A stretch of 64,000 nt of DNA, taken from Ensifer adhaerens. GTDB lineage: Bacteria > Pseudomonadota > Alphaproteobacteria > Rhizobiales > Rhizobiaceae. The notes beneath the pieces are model-generated. The model worked only from the letters and a program-made list of their open reading frames with translations, had not been told where the DNA came from and searched no databases. Where the stretch lies: the NCBI RefSeq assembly GCF_020035535.1, contig NZ_CP083349.1, forward strand, positions 3,417,501-3,481,500. The letters run 5' to 3'. Made by a program: the position numbers and the translations under genes. Positions 8,692-16,633 of this stretch are shown here, one piece after another (the stretch's first letter is position 1; the number at the start of each line of letters is the position of its first letter).

Positions 8692-9897
8692 ATGAATAGT
8701 TTCAATCTTTGGGGTAATGCCGCCTTCCGGCGCATCAGCCTCGTCCTCACCGTCGATTCCTTCTGCTCCTGGATGCTCGTCGCCGCGTTGCCGCTCATTG
8801 TTGCAGCCCGCTTCGGCGCCGGTGTGGAACTGGTCGGCAGTCTTGCCCTGCGACTCCTGCCGAGCCTCCTGCTTGCGCCGATCGTCGCGTCGCTCCTACG
8901 GCGTAGTGGCCCGCGGCTTCCGGTGCTGTGCTCCCTCTTCGTGACCGCCGTCGCCACTCCCAGCCTTGCATTCGCAACGGACGCGATGACATTGCAGATG
9001 ATCGTATTGGTCATCGGCGCTGCGGATGCGGTGATCACGCCGGGTCTGTTGACGCTGCGCGCCGCCGTCGTTCCAGCCGGCCGCAACATGGAGGCCAACA
9101 CCGCCTTCCAGGCGATCGACCGCTTTGCCAAGATTTTCGGGCCGCCGGCAGCGGGTCTCGCAGCCGCCTCCACCTCGATCGTGGCAACACTTGTTGCGCT
9201 GGCGCTCGCCCAGATCGGGGCAGTCCTTCTGCTGATGCTTCAACCGGGCGACAAGCCGGTGCGACAGAACGCAGCCCCCTCGGACGCATCGGGCTTCGGA
9301 CGAGAAACCATTGCGATTTTCCGCGAGAACCCCTTGCTCTGGGCTTTGCTGCTCCCGGCCTTCGGCTACATGGTCTCGCTCGGTGCGCTGCAGCCGTTCC
9401 TGTTCTGGCTCAATCGTGACCAGTTTCATCTGGGCCCGGAGATGTGGACCTTGCTACTGGCGGCACAGGGTGCCGGCGCCCTGATTGGCGCCGTCGTCTC
9501 TCACCGGTTGGCAGGGGCTTTGACCACTACGCGGGCGCTGCTTCGCGCCTATCTCCTCTCCAGCCTGTTCGAAGGCCTTTCGACCTTTGCGCTGATTTTT
9601 GCCCCCAACTACCTGGCAGCCAGCACACTGCTGATCGTCGGCGGCATACCGGAGATGGTCGCCTTCGCCACGTACTTTACCCTCGTGCAACGCTGCCTGC
9701 CTCTGGAGCGCCAGACGGTACTTTACGCCATCAGCTTGCCACTCATGGATGCCTGCTTGATCGCCGGCATCGTCTCTGGTGCCTTGTATACCAGCAATCT
9801 CCTGTCCCTCGGGCAGTTCTGGCTGTTTGCCAGCGCCTGCGCCGTGCTGCCGGTTCTGCCCTTCCTCGCGTGGCGCAGGCGAACGACCGACCGCTGA
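8692..9897 (+). CDS. MFS transporter
   Basis: Inner-membrane carrier of about 401 residues with 11-12 hydrophobic segments, Major Facilitator type (drug/siderophore-efflux-like). ATG 8692 starts just before the first membrane helix; an in-frame GTG at 8674 would add six residues and has an equally weak ribosome site. Only loose MFS motifs are visible (LRRSGPRLPVLCSL for the 2-3 loop; GRNMEANTAFQAIDRFAKIFGP in the 4-5 loop region). It is a single gene followed by a terminator. Substrate not predictable. Confidence 0.8.
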   Translation: MNSFNLWGNAAFRRISLVLTVDSFCSWMLVAALPLIVAARFGAGVELVGSLALRLLPSLLLAPIVASLLRRSGPRLPVLCSLFVTAVATPSLAFATDAMTLQMIVLVIGAADAVITPGLLTLRAAVVPAGRNMEANTAFQAIDRFAKIFGPPAAGLAAASTSIVATLVALALAQIGAVLLLMLQPGDKPVRQNAAPSDASGFGRETIAIFRENPLLWALLLPAFGYMVSLGALQPFLFWLNRDQFHLGPEMWTLLLAAQGAGALIGAVVSHRLAGALTTTRALLRAYLLSSLFEGLSTFALIFAPNYLAASTLLIVGGIPEMVAFATYFTLVQRCLPLERQTVLYAISLPLMDACLIAGIVSGALYTSNLLSLGQFWLFASACAVLPVLPFLAWRRRTTDR

Positions 9898-9926
9898 ATC
9901 GACGTCCCCCGCGGCAAAAAGATCAA

Positions 9927-9957
9927 CGCCAGCCGTAACTTGCGGCTGGCGCGTTTC
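9927..9957 (+). terminator. Rho-independent terminator after the MFS gene
   Basis: CGCCAGCCG (starting 9927) pairs with CGGCTGGCG (ending about 9952) around a 7-base loop, followed by a short T-containing tail. It separates the MFS gene from the aldehyde dehydrogenase gene. Confidence 0.65.
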
Positions 9958-10000
9958 GCATCGACTGGCCATACTCGCTCCGGGCTAAAAGGGGTGTGGT

Positions 10001-11479
10001 ATGCAGGATCGGCTGTTCATTGGTGGCAAATGGGAAAAACCGCGGCGCGGCGGCACGCTTGAGGTGGTCGACCCGGCGACGGAGGAAGTCATCCACCGCG
10101 CGCCGGCCGCAACCTATGAAGACGTGGACCGGGCTGCAAAGGCCGCCCGCATCGCCTTCGACAGCGGCTCCTGGCCGAAACTGTCAGGCGCTGAGCGTGC
10201 CGTCTATCTCCAGGCGATCGCCGCCAAGATCGAGGAGAACCGCCACTCGCTGGCGCGGCTCGAAGTCGCCGACAATGGCAAGCCGCTGCCAGAGGCGCTC
10301 TGGGACATCGACGATGCGGCCGGCTGCTTTCGTTTCTATGCCGGCCTCGCCGAGGAACTGGACGCCAATCCGGAAGAGACGATCCCCGTCGGCGACAGCC
10401 GCTTCACCGCGCGTGCCGTGCGCGAGCCGCTCGGCGTCGTTGGCGCCATCACGCCGTGGAACTACCCGCTGCTGATGGTATCGTGGAAAGTGGCGCCGGC
10501 GCTTGCTGCCGGCTGCACCATCGTGCTCAAGCCTTCCGAGCTGACGCCGCTGACGGCGCTGGAACTCGGCGTCATCGCCGAGGAGATCGGCCTGCCACCC
10601 GGCGTGCTCAATATCGTCACCGGCACCGGCGCGGATGCCGGCCAGCCGCTAACCGAACATCCTCTGGTCGACAAGCTCGCCTTTACCGGCTCTGTCGTCA
10701 CCGGCCGCAAGGTGATGATGGCCGGCGCCCAGGACATCAAGAATGTCAGCCTCGAACTCGGCGGCAAGTCGCCTTTCGTCGTCTTCGCCGACAGCGACAT
10801 CGACAAGGCGGTCGAATGGATCATGTTCGGCATCTTCTGGAACCAGGGCCAGGTCTGCTCGGCGACTTCGCGCGTGCTTGTCGAAGAGGGAATCTACGAA
10901 GCCGTCGTCAGGCGTCTTTGCGAAGAGGCAGCAAAAATCACCATCGGCAACGGCCTCGACGACGGCACGCTGCTCGGGCCGATCGTCTCGAAGGGGCAGT
11001 ACGACAAGATCATGGGCGCGATCGACCGCGCCCGCCAGGACGGCGCCACGGTGGCTGCCGGCGGCGGCCGCCCGGCCGGCCTCAACAGCGGCTACTTCAT
11101 CGAACCGACGGTGCTGACCGATATGCGCGAAGACAGTTACGTCTGGCGCGAGGAGATCTTTGGTCCGGTCGTCTGCGTCAAGCCGTTTGGCGAAGAGGCC
11201 GACGCGATCCGCATGGCCAACGACAGCCGCTTCGGCCTGGCGGCCGCCGTCATGTCGGCCGATCGTGAGCGCTGCGAGCGCGTCGCCCGTGCCTTTCGCG
11301 CCGGCATCGTCTGGATCAACTGCTCGCAGCCGACCTTCACCGAGGCGCCCTGGGGTGGCTACAAGCAATCGGGCATCGGCCGCGAACTCGGCCGCTGGGG
11401 TCTTTCGAACTATCTGGAAACCAAGCAAATCACCAGCTTCGACGCCGACGAACCCTGGGGCTGGTACCTCAAGGATTAG
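10001..11479 (+). CDS. NAD(P)-dependent aldehyde dehydrogenase (betaine-aldehyde-dehydrogenase-like)
   Basis: 492-residue enzyme of the ALDH superfamily that oxidises an aldehyde to the acid with NAD(P)+. Visible motifs: ITPWNYPLLM for the Asn that stabilises the intermediate; general-base Glu in LELGGKSP (about 252); nucleophile Cys in NQGQVCSATSR (about 286); and the C-terminal GGYKQSGIGRELG. The sequence is of the BADH/ALDH9-like branch, so betaine aldehyde, aminoaldehydes or similar substrates are plausible; none can be assigned. It is a lone gene, about 4.4 kb from the GMC oxidoreductase, so an alcohol-to-acid pair is possible but unsupported by operon structure. Confidence 0.88.
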   Translation: MQDRLFIGGKWEKPRRGGTLEVVDPATEEVIHRAPAATYEDVDRAAKAARIAFDSGSWPKLSGAERAVYLQAIAAKIEENRHSLARLEVADNGKPLPEALWDIDDAAGCFRFYAGLAEELDANPEETIPVGDSRFTARAVREPLGVVGAITPWNYPLLMVSWKVAPALAAGCTIVLKPSELTPLTALELGVIAEEIGLPPGVLNIVTGTGADAGQPLTEHPLVDKLAFTGSVVTGRKVMMAGAQDIKNVSLELGGKSPFVVFADSDIDKAVEWIMFGIFWNQGQVCSATSRVLVEEGIYEAVVRRLCEEAAKITIGNGLDDGTLLGPIVSKGQYDKIMGAIDRARQDGATVAAGGGRPAGLNSGYFIEPTVLTDMREDSYVWREEIFGPVVCVKPFGEEADAIRMANDSRFGLAAAVMSADRERCERVARAFRAGIVWINCSQPTFTEAPWGGYKQSGIGRELGRWGLSNYLETKQITSFDADEPWGWYLKD

Positions 11480-11597
11480 GGCCGATCGGGGCACAGACGA
11501 ACCCGCGTCAAATTCCTTTCATGCGTTTGTGAAATAAGCCGACTAACGATGGCATCATGCAAGGTTGTCGTGGAACACGGGCAATCCGGAGGCTCAG

Positions 11598-12518
11598 ATG
11601 AACAGGTCGAACGACGAGATCGAAACGCAGGACTGGCTGGAAGCGGAACTGGCCGATACGCTGGACGAGGACTATGAGCTCGAACTCTCCGAACCGGCGC
11701 TGTCGGAAGAGATCCGCAAGATCTATCGCAAGAACCACCCGCCATCGATCCCGCGCATCGATTACTTTCGCTCGCTGCTCCGGCTGCAGTCGGAGCTGAT
11801 CAAACTTCAGGACTGGGTGGTCTACCACAAGGAAAAGGTGGTGGTGATCTTCGAGGGACGCGACTCCGCCGGCAAGGGCGGCGTCATCAAGCGCATCACC
11901 CAGAGGCTCAATCCGCGCGTCGTGCGCGTCGTCGCACTGCCGGCACCGTCCGACCGCGAAAAGACCCAATGGTATTTCCAACGCTACGTGCCGCATTTGC
12001 CGGCCGGCGGCGAAATCGTGCTGTTCGACCGCTCCTGGTACAACCGCTCCGGCGTCGAGCGCGTCATGGGCTTTGCCACCGAAGACCAGGTCGAGCAGTT
12101 CTTCGACGACGTTCCGGAATTCGAGCGCATGCTCGTCCGCTCCGGCATCCGGCTGGTCAAGTACTGGTTCTCGATCACCGACGAAGAGCAGCAGATGCGC
12201 TTCCTCGTGCGCATTCACGACCCGTTGAAGCAGTGGAAGCTTTCGCCGATGGACCTGCAGTCGCGGGTACGCTGGGAAGGCTACACCAAGGCCAAGGAAG
12301 AGACCTTCGCTCGCACCAACATCCCGGAAGCGCCCTGGCATATCGTCGAAGGCAACGACAAGAAGCGCGCCCGGCTCAACTGCATCGATCATCTCCTGAC
12401 GCAGATCCCCTACGAGGACGTGCCGCACGAGGAAATCTCCCTGCCGGAACGCGTCTTCAACCCGGACTACGAGCGCAAGGTGCTGCCACCGGAACTCTAC
12501 GTGCCGTCGAAATACTGA
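11598..12518 (+). CDS. ppk2: Polyphosphate kinase 2 (PPK2), class I
   Basis: Transfers phosphate between polyphosphate and nucleotides. 306 residues, single PPK2 domain as in class I enzymes, which phosphorylate nucleoside diphosphates. Walker A-type GRDSAGKGG is at about 88-96; Walker B and lid region DRSWYNRSGVE at about 143-153; RWEGYTKAKEETFARTNIPEAPW near the C-terminus is diagnostic. ATG 11598 is chosen because GGAGG (11588-11592) precedes it; the upstream in-frame TTG has no such site. Rhizobia carry a close homologue of this size. Single gene closed by a terminator. Confidence 0.9.
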   Translation: MNRSNDEIETQDWLEAELADTLDEDYELELSEPALSEEIRKIYRKNHPPSIPRIDYFRSLLRLQSELIKLQDWVVYHKEKVVVIFEGRDSAGKGGVIKRITQRLNPRVVRVVALPAPSDREKTQWYFQRYVPHLPAGGEIVLFDRSWYNRSGVERVMGFATEDQVEQFFDDVPEFERMLVRSGIRLVKYWFSITDEEQQMRFLVRIHDPLKQWKLSPMDLQSRVRWEGYTKAKEETFARTNIPEAPWHIVEGNDKKRARLNCIDHLLTQIPYEDVPHEEISLPERVFNPDYERKVLPPELYVPSKY

Positions 12519-12551
12519 CGCGCGCGGCCCGCTCGCCCGGTAGCAGTTGAA

Positions 12552-12580
12552 AGCGAGGCGGCCCCCGCCTGCCTCGCTTG
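12552..12580 (+). terminator. Terminator after ppk2
   Basis: AGCGAGGC (12552-12559) pairs with GCCTCGCT (12571-12578) around an 11-base loop, followed by a weak TTGCAATAT tail. Confidence 0.6.
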
Positions 12581-12610
12581 CAATATCCCCCCGAAAATCA
12601 GAGATTGCCG

Positions 12611-12626
12611 TGAAACGACAGTTTCA
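12611..12626. promoter_or_regulatory. RpiR-type operator, copy 1 (before the regulator gene)
   Basis: TGAAAC-GACA-GTTTCA, a perfect 6-bp inverted repeat with a 4-base spacer, ending 10 bases before ATG 12637 of the RpiR gene. Four more copies with the same geometry lie upstream of the MFS gene, which suggests the regulator represses itself and the transporter operon (inference). Confidence 0.7.
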
Positions 12627-12636
12627 TGGAATCGAC

Positions 12637-13479
12637 ATGAGCCCCAAAGAACGGTCCTTCCTCACGCGTGTGCGCCAGGTGTTGCCGGAACTTCATCCGG
12701 CCGAACGGCGGCTGGGGGACTTCCTCTGCGATTTTCCCGGCGAGGTCGCGAGCTACTCGGCCCAGGAGCTGGCGGCGCTGGCGCATGTGTCGAAGGCGAC
12801 CGTCTCCCGTTTCATCCAGCGGCTCGGCTACGACAACTACGAGGAAGCGCGCCGGCATGCCCGCGCCGACAAGCAGACCGGCTCGCGGCTGTTCCTCGCA
12901 ACCGCCACCGACAGCGGCGGCGAGCAGTCGCTCACCTCGCACGTGGCGCAAGGCGTCGCCAACATCGAGGCGACCTTCCTCGCCATATCCGAAACCCAGG
13001 TGACAGCAGCGGCAACCGCCATTCTCGGCGCCCGCAAGGTCTGGGTCATCGGCTTCCGCGCTAGCCATCCCTTCGCCACCTATCTGCAATGGCAGATGAC
13101 CCAGGTGATCGAGAACATCGCGGCCATCCCGGGCGGCGGCCAGACGCTCGGCGAACATCTCGTCAGCATCAACGGCAGCGACGTCGTCATCCTCTTCGGC
13201 CTGCGCCGGCGCGTCTCCCTGATGGAACCCATTCTCGCGCAACTCGAAAAGTCGGGCGCGCGCCTGCTCTACGTCACCGACGAGGGCGTGCCCTTCCTCA
13301 ACCAGGCGGAATGGCATTTCCGCTGTCAGACGCTGGCACCGGGCCCCCTATTCAACCACGTCTCGGTGATGGCGCTCTGTCATCTGCTCACCACCCGATG
13401 CATCGAAATCGCCGGAACGTCCGGCCGAAATCGCCTCCGCGGCATCGAAGCCATCAACGATGCGCTCGAGGAATTGTGA
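12637..13479 (+). CDS. RpiR/MurR family transcriptional regulator (HTH_6 + SIS)
   Basis: 280-residue regulator. The N-terminal HTH (about 1-80) contains LTRVRQVLPELHPAERRLGDFL and the recognition region ELAALAHVSKATVSRFIQRLGY; a SIS domain (about 115-250) follows, normally binding a phosphorylated sugar or related metabolite. I chose ATG 12637: a GTG at 12610 is in frame, but then a 16-bp palindrome (12611-12626) would lie inside the coding region, and the HTH domain begins just after 12637. The next genes, an MFS carrier and a racemase-like enzyme, start 285 bases downstream behind four more copies of the palindrome, so this is probably their repressor. Confidence 0.88.
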   Translation: MSPKERSFLTRVRQVLPELHPAERRLGDFLCDFPGEVASYSAQELAALAHVSKATVSRFIQRLGYDNYEEARRHARADKQTGSRLFLATATDSGGEQSLTSHVAQGVANIEATFLAISETQVTAAATAILGARKVWVIGFRASHPFATYLQWQMTQVIENIAAIPGGGQTLGEHLVSINGSDVVILFGLRRRVSLMEPILAQLEKSGARLLYVTDEGVPFLNQAEWHFRCQTLAPGPLFNHVSVMALCHLLTTRCIEIAGTSGRNRLRGIEAINDALEEL

Positions 13480-13527
13480 GCGCAGATTGGGCATTTGCCT
13501 GAAACGCCAGAATATTTTTCAAGCAGG

Positions 13528-13543
13528 CGAAACCTGAGTTTCA
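13528..13543. promoter_or_regulatory. RpiR-type operator, copy 2
   Basis: CGAAAC-CTGA-GTTTCA; core GAAAC-N4-GTTTC perfect, outer base mismatched. It lies 222 bases upstream of the MFS start. Confidence 0.6.
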
Positions 13544-13588
13544 TTCGCGTCGCTGGCGATCTCTTTCCGCGAAGCTTTTGATACCAAA

Positions 13589-13608
13589 TGAGAAACCTTG
13601 GTTTCTCA
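13589..13608. promoter_or_regulatory. RpiR-type operator, copy 3 (longest palindrome)
   Basis: TGAGAAACC-TT-GGTTTCTCA is a perfect 9-bp inverted repeat whose core is GAAAC-CTTG-GTTTC (13592-13605), the same spacing as the other copies. It starts 63 bases from the equivalent base of copy 2, close to six helical turns. Confidence 0.65.
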
Positions 13609-13689
13609 CGAAATGGCACGAAATCTGCATTCCATGAACCATGCGGCCGAACGGCTTCGTCCTTTCGCAGCGCATCATAGAATCTTCTA

Positions 13690-13705
13690 TGAAACCACGG
13701 TTTCG
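13690..13705. promoter_or_regulatory. RpiR-type operator, copy 4
   Basis: TGAAAC-CACG-GTTTCG, core GAAAC-N4-GTTTC perfect. It lies 60-75 bases upstream of the MFS start and one 30-base step (about three turns) from copy 5. Confidence 0.65.
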
Positions 13706-13719
13706 TGATGTAGATTTCA

Positions 13720-13735
13720 TGAAACTAAGTTTTCA
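13720..13735. promoter_or_regulatory. RpiR-type operator, copy 5
   Basis: TGAAAC-TAAG-TTTTCA, with one mismatch in the right arm. It ends 29 bases before ATG 13765, where bound protein would block transcription initiation or early elongation. Confidence 0.6.
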
Positions 13736-13764
13736 CGTTGTTAAGTCATAAAGGGGAACGAACC

Positions 13765-15228
13765 ATGGCAGCGGAAAATATGGTGCCGTCCGGCAGGTCA
13801 TCGCCGGTCATCAGACAGTTGGAATCCGCCTTCACCAAAATCGGCGTCACCGGCGCCCACAAGCAAATCCTCGCCCTCGTGCTCATCGGCTGCCTGTTCG
13901 ACAGCTTCGAGCAGAACACCATCGGCGTTGCCGGCCCGATCCTGAAGGAACATTGGGGCCTGACCGGAACCGACATCGGCTTCCTCAACACCATCACCTT
14001 CGGCAGCGCCGCGCTCGGCCGGCTTCTCTCCGGCATCCTAGGCGACCGCTACGGCCGCCGCGTGATGCTGACCATCAACCTCCTGCTCTTCACCATCGGC
14101 TCGGCGGCCTGCGCCATGGCGCCGAACTTCGCCACCCTCTGCTTCGCCCGCGCCATCGTCGGCTTCGGCGTCGGCGGCGAAATCTCGACGGCCGTGACCA
14201 TGCTGTCGGAGTTCTGCTCGCCGAAATTCCGCGGCACGGCGGCAGGCCTCGTCAATGTGGGTGCCGGCGGCTTCGGCAACTTCCTGGCGCCGGCCTTCGG
14301 CCTGATGATCTTCACCCTCTTCCCGGGTGAAAACAGCTGGCGCTGGCTCTTCGCCGCACTTGCCCTGCCGGCCCTGCTGGTCGTCTTCTACCGCCGCTTC
14401 GTGCCTGAAACGCCCCGCTTCCTTGCCTCTCAAGGCAAGATCGACGAGGCCAACAAGGTGCTTTCGATCCTTGCCTCCGGCTCGCTGCGGCCGCGCAACC
14501 TCAAGGTCCAGGAATACCTGACCAAAGACCACCTGAAGGACGAGGAACCGGTCAAGAGCGACTGGAAGGAACTCTTCCGCGCACCCTATCTCGGCCGCAC
14601 CATCCCGGTCGCCATCGCCATCCTGATGAGCTACGGCGCCCAGCTTTCGGTGCTGACCCTGATGCCGATCATCTTCGTCTCCATGGGCTATACGCTCCAG
14701 GGAAGCCTGCTCTACAGCATGATCATCCAGAGCGGCAGCGTGCTTGGCGCCATCGCCGCCTCGATGTTCGGCTATTACTTCCCGCGCAAGAAGGTGCTGA
14801 CGCTCGGTGCCGTCTTCGCTTGCCTTGCCGCGGTTTCGATCGCGTATCTCGGCACGAACATCTACCTCGTCCTGACGTTCGGAGCGATCTTCCAGTTCTT
14901 CGTACTGCTGCTCAACACGTCGATCTGGATCTATGCGCCTGAACTCTTCCCCACCCGCATCCGCGCCTTCGGCGTGGCGCTGATCCTGGCAACCGGTTCG
15001 GCCGCGGGTTCCTTCATCCCCACCATCGCCGGCGCGCTCTTCGACGTCTACGGCATGGTCGGTGTCTTCGGTCTCGCCGCCAGCATGTATGCGGTCTTCG
15101 CCTTCTGCATCCAGCTCGGGCCCGAGACCTACGGCATGTCGATGGAGGATCTGACCCAGCCTGCAGGTGCCGACCTTGCAAAGGCTGACACCTCTGAAAT
15201 CAAAGTCGGCGCGGAACTGAGAACGTGA
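13765..15228 (+). CDS. MFS metabolite:H+ symporter
   Basis: 487-residue inner-membrane carrier with 12 predicted helices, of the sugar-porter/aromatic-acid (MHS/AAHS) branch. Motifs: GDRYGRRVMLTINL in the 2-3 loop, ARAIVGFGVGGEISTAVTMLSEF around helices 4-5, the PETPRFL motif after helix 6, and ELFPTRIRAFGVAL near helix 10-11. ATG 13765 follows AAGGGGA (13751-13757). The stop overlaps the racemase-like start (GTGA at 15225-15228), so the two proteins are coupled. Control by the RpiR regulator upstream is inferred from the shared palindromes. The substrate may be the compound the racemase-like enzyme handles. Confidence 0.87.
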   Translation: MAAENMVPSGRSSPVIRQLESAFTKIGVTGAHKQILALVLIGCLFDSFEQNTIGVAGPILKEHWGLTGTDIGFLNTITFGSAALGRLLSGILGDRYGRRVMLTINLLLFTIGSAACAMAPNFATLCFARAIVGFGVGGEISTAVTMLSEFCSPKFRGTAAGLVNVGAGGFGNFLAPAFGLMIFTLFPGENSWRWLFAALALPALLVVFYRRFVPETPRFLASQGKIDEANKVLSILASGSLRPRNLKVQEYLTKDHLKDEEPVKSDWKELFRAPYLGRTIPVAIAILMSYGAQLSVLTLMPIIFVSMGYTLQGSLLYSMIIQSGSVLGAIAASMFGYYFPRKKVLTLGAVFACLAAVSIAYLGTNIYLVLTFGAIFQFFVLLLNTSIWIYAPELFPTRIRAFGVALILATGSAAGSFIPTIAGALFDVYGMVGVFGLAASMYAVFAFCIQLGPETYGMSMEDLTQPAGADLAKADTSEIKVGAELRT

Positions 15229-15884
15229 GCTCACATATCCTTCTGATCAACCCGAACAGCTCGCATGCCACCAGCGACATGATGGTCGCCATCGCACGCA
15301 AAGCTGCATCAGGACGCATGGCCGTGGCAGTCGCCACGGCCATGCGGAACCCACCGATGATCGTGACCCCCGAGCAACTGTATGCAGCCGCTGCCGAGGT
15401 CGTCGAGATCGGCGAAAAGCATGAGACCGGATGCCTCGGCATCGTCGTCAGCGCCTTCGGCGATCCCGGCCTTGCCGCCCTAAAGCACCGTCTCGCGATC
15501 CCCGTGATCGGCATCTGTGAGGCCTCGATGATCGAGGCCTCACAGGGTGGCCGCAAGTTCGGCGTCGCCACCACGACGCCGGAACTGATCCAGGCGATCG
15601 ACGACCGCGCCCGCGACCTCGGCGTCTGGAACCAGTACACCGGCATCCGCTGCACCTCGGGCGATCCGCTTGCGCTCTCCGCCCACCCGGAGCGGCTGCT
15701 GAAGGCCCTCGCCGACGCCGTCCGCCAATGCGTCGAACAGGATGGCGCCGAAGCCGTCATCATCGGCGGCGGCCCGCTCGGCCAAGCGGCCGAACAGCTC
15801 CAGCCGCTGTTTTCGACGCCGATCATCGCGCCGATTCCGAGCGCCATCGATCGCATGCTCGACCTGATGCAGGTTGCCGCCTGA
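15225..15884 (+). CDS. Asp/Glu/hydantoin racemase superfamily protein, atypical active site
   Basis: 219-residue protein, GTG start overlapping the stop of the MFS gene by four bases. The fold is recognised from ILLINPNSSHATSDMM at the N-terminus, AFGDPGLAALKHRLAIPVIG, and the C-terminal PIIAPIPSAIDRM. Hydantoin racemases use two cysteines, one before the F-D-D/G-D-P-G motif and one in a GCAGM-like motif. Here I see SAFGDPG and IIGGGPLGQ, so neither cysteine is in place, although four others (TGCLG, GICEAS, RCTSG, QCVEQ) exist. It may use other residues, or not be a racemase. Transport and regulation context supports a role in catabolism of an imported acid or cyclic amide (inference). Confidence 0.75.
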   Translation: MSSHILLINPNSSHATSDMMVAIARKAASGRMAVAVATAMRNPPMIVTPEQLYAAAAEVVEIGEKHETGCLGIVVSAFGDPGLAALKHRLAIPVIGICEASMIEASQGGRKFGVATTTPELIQAIDDRARDLGVWNQYTGIRCTSGDPLALSAHPERLLKALADAVRQCVEQDGAEAVIIGGGPLGQAAEQLQPLFSTPIIAPIPSAIDRMLDLMQVAA

Positions 15885-16019
15885 CGGGTCCCATCGCCGC
15901 AAACCCTCGCCCGAAAGGAGTAGGGGCCGTACCGCCGTAAGCCTGTTTCCACCCCTCGCTCTGTGGTATTTTCGGCCTTTCCAATTGGGCGAGACCGAAG
16001 CTGGGGCGGAGGTTGGGCG

Positions 16020-16610
16020 ATGAAATCTCTCATTGCTGCGCTCGCCGTGGTGGCGTCATTTACCGCGGCGGCGATGGCGGGTCCGTTGCACGACGCGGCA
16101 CGGGACGGTGACGTTGGACGCGTCAAAACCTTGCTCGACCAGGGAAGCAACATGGCCGAGCCCGATGCAGCCGGTGAGCCGGCGCTGTTGATCGCCGCTC
16201 TCAAAGGACGCACCGAGATCGTCGCCCTTCTCATTGACCGCGGTGGCGACATCGAGATTCGCAACAAGGGCGGCCTGACGGCCCTGCATGCGGCTGCCTA
16301 TGGCGGCAATCTCGAAACCGTCAAACTGCTCGTCGCCAAGGGCGCTGCGGTCAACGACGTCTCCAACTTCTACAAGATGTCACCGCTGCATGCGGCAGCC
16401 GAAGAGGGCCATGCCGAGGTGGTCGCCTTCCTGCTCGCCAACAAGGCCGACATCGAAGCCAAGGAGCGCAACGGCTACACGCCATTGACGCAAGCAGGAT
16501 GGCGCTCGCACTGGCCAGCGGCCGAGCTTCTCCTGAAGGCCGGAGCCACCTGTCAGAAGGCCGACCTCGTCGGTGAATGGCTCTACGGCGAATGCACCAA
16601 ACGGCAGTAA
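16020..16610 (+). CDS. Exported ankyrin-repeat protein
   Basis: 196 residues. The N-terminus is a signal peptide (MKSLIAALAVVASFTAAAMA, cleavage near residue 20), so the protein is periplasmic or secreted. About five ankyrin repeats fill the rest: DAARDGDVGRVKTLLDQG, GEPALLIAALKGRTEIVALLI, GLTALHAAAYGGNLETVKLLV, MSPLHAAAEEGHAEVVAFLL and GYTPLTQAGWRSHWPAAELLL. ATG 16020 follows GGAGG (16008-16012). Such repeats are protein-binding scaffolds. The YHS-domain gene follows after 23 bases and is also exported, so the two may work together in the periplasm (inference). Confidence 0.85.
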   Translation: MKSLIAALAVVASFTAAAMAGPLHDAARDGDVGRVKTLLDQGSNMAEPDAAGEPALLIAALKGRTEIVALLIDRGGDIEIRNKGGLTALHAAAYGGNLETVKLLVAKGAAVNDVSNFYKMSPLHAAAEEGHAEVVAFLLANKADIEAKERNGYTPLTQAGWRSHWPAAELLLKAGATCQKADLVGEWLYGECTKRQ

Positions 16611-16633
16611 CATCCGGAAACGGAGGGCACGAC

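Noticed and set aside
4006..11479. Choline to glycine betaine pathway (betA/betB)
   Set aside because: The GMC oxidoreductase and the aldehyde dehydrogenase are more than 4 kb apart with other genes and terminators between; no betI or choline transporter.
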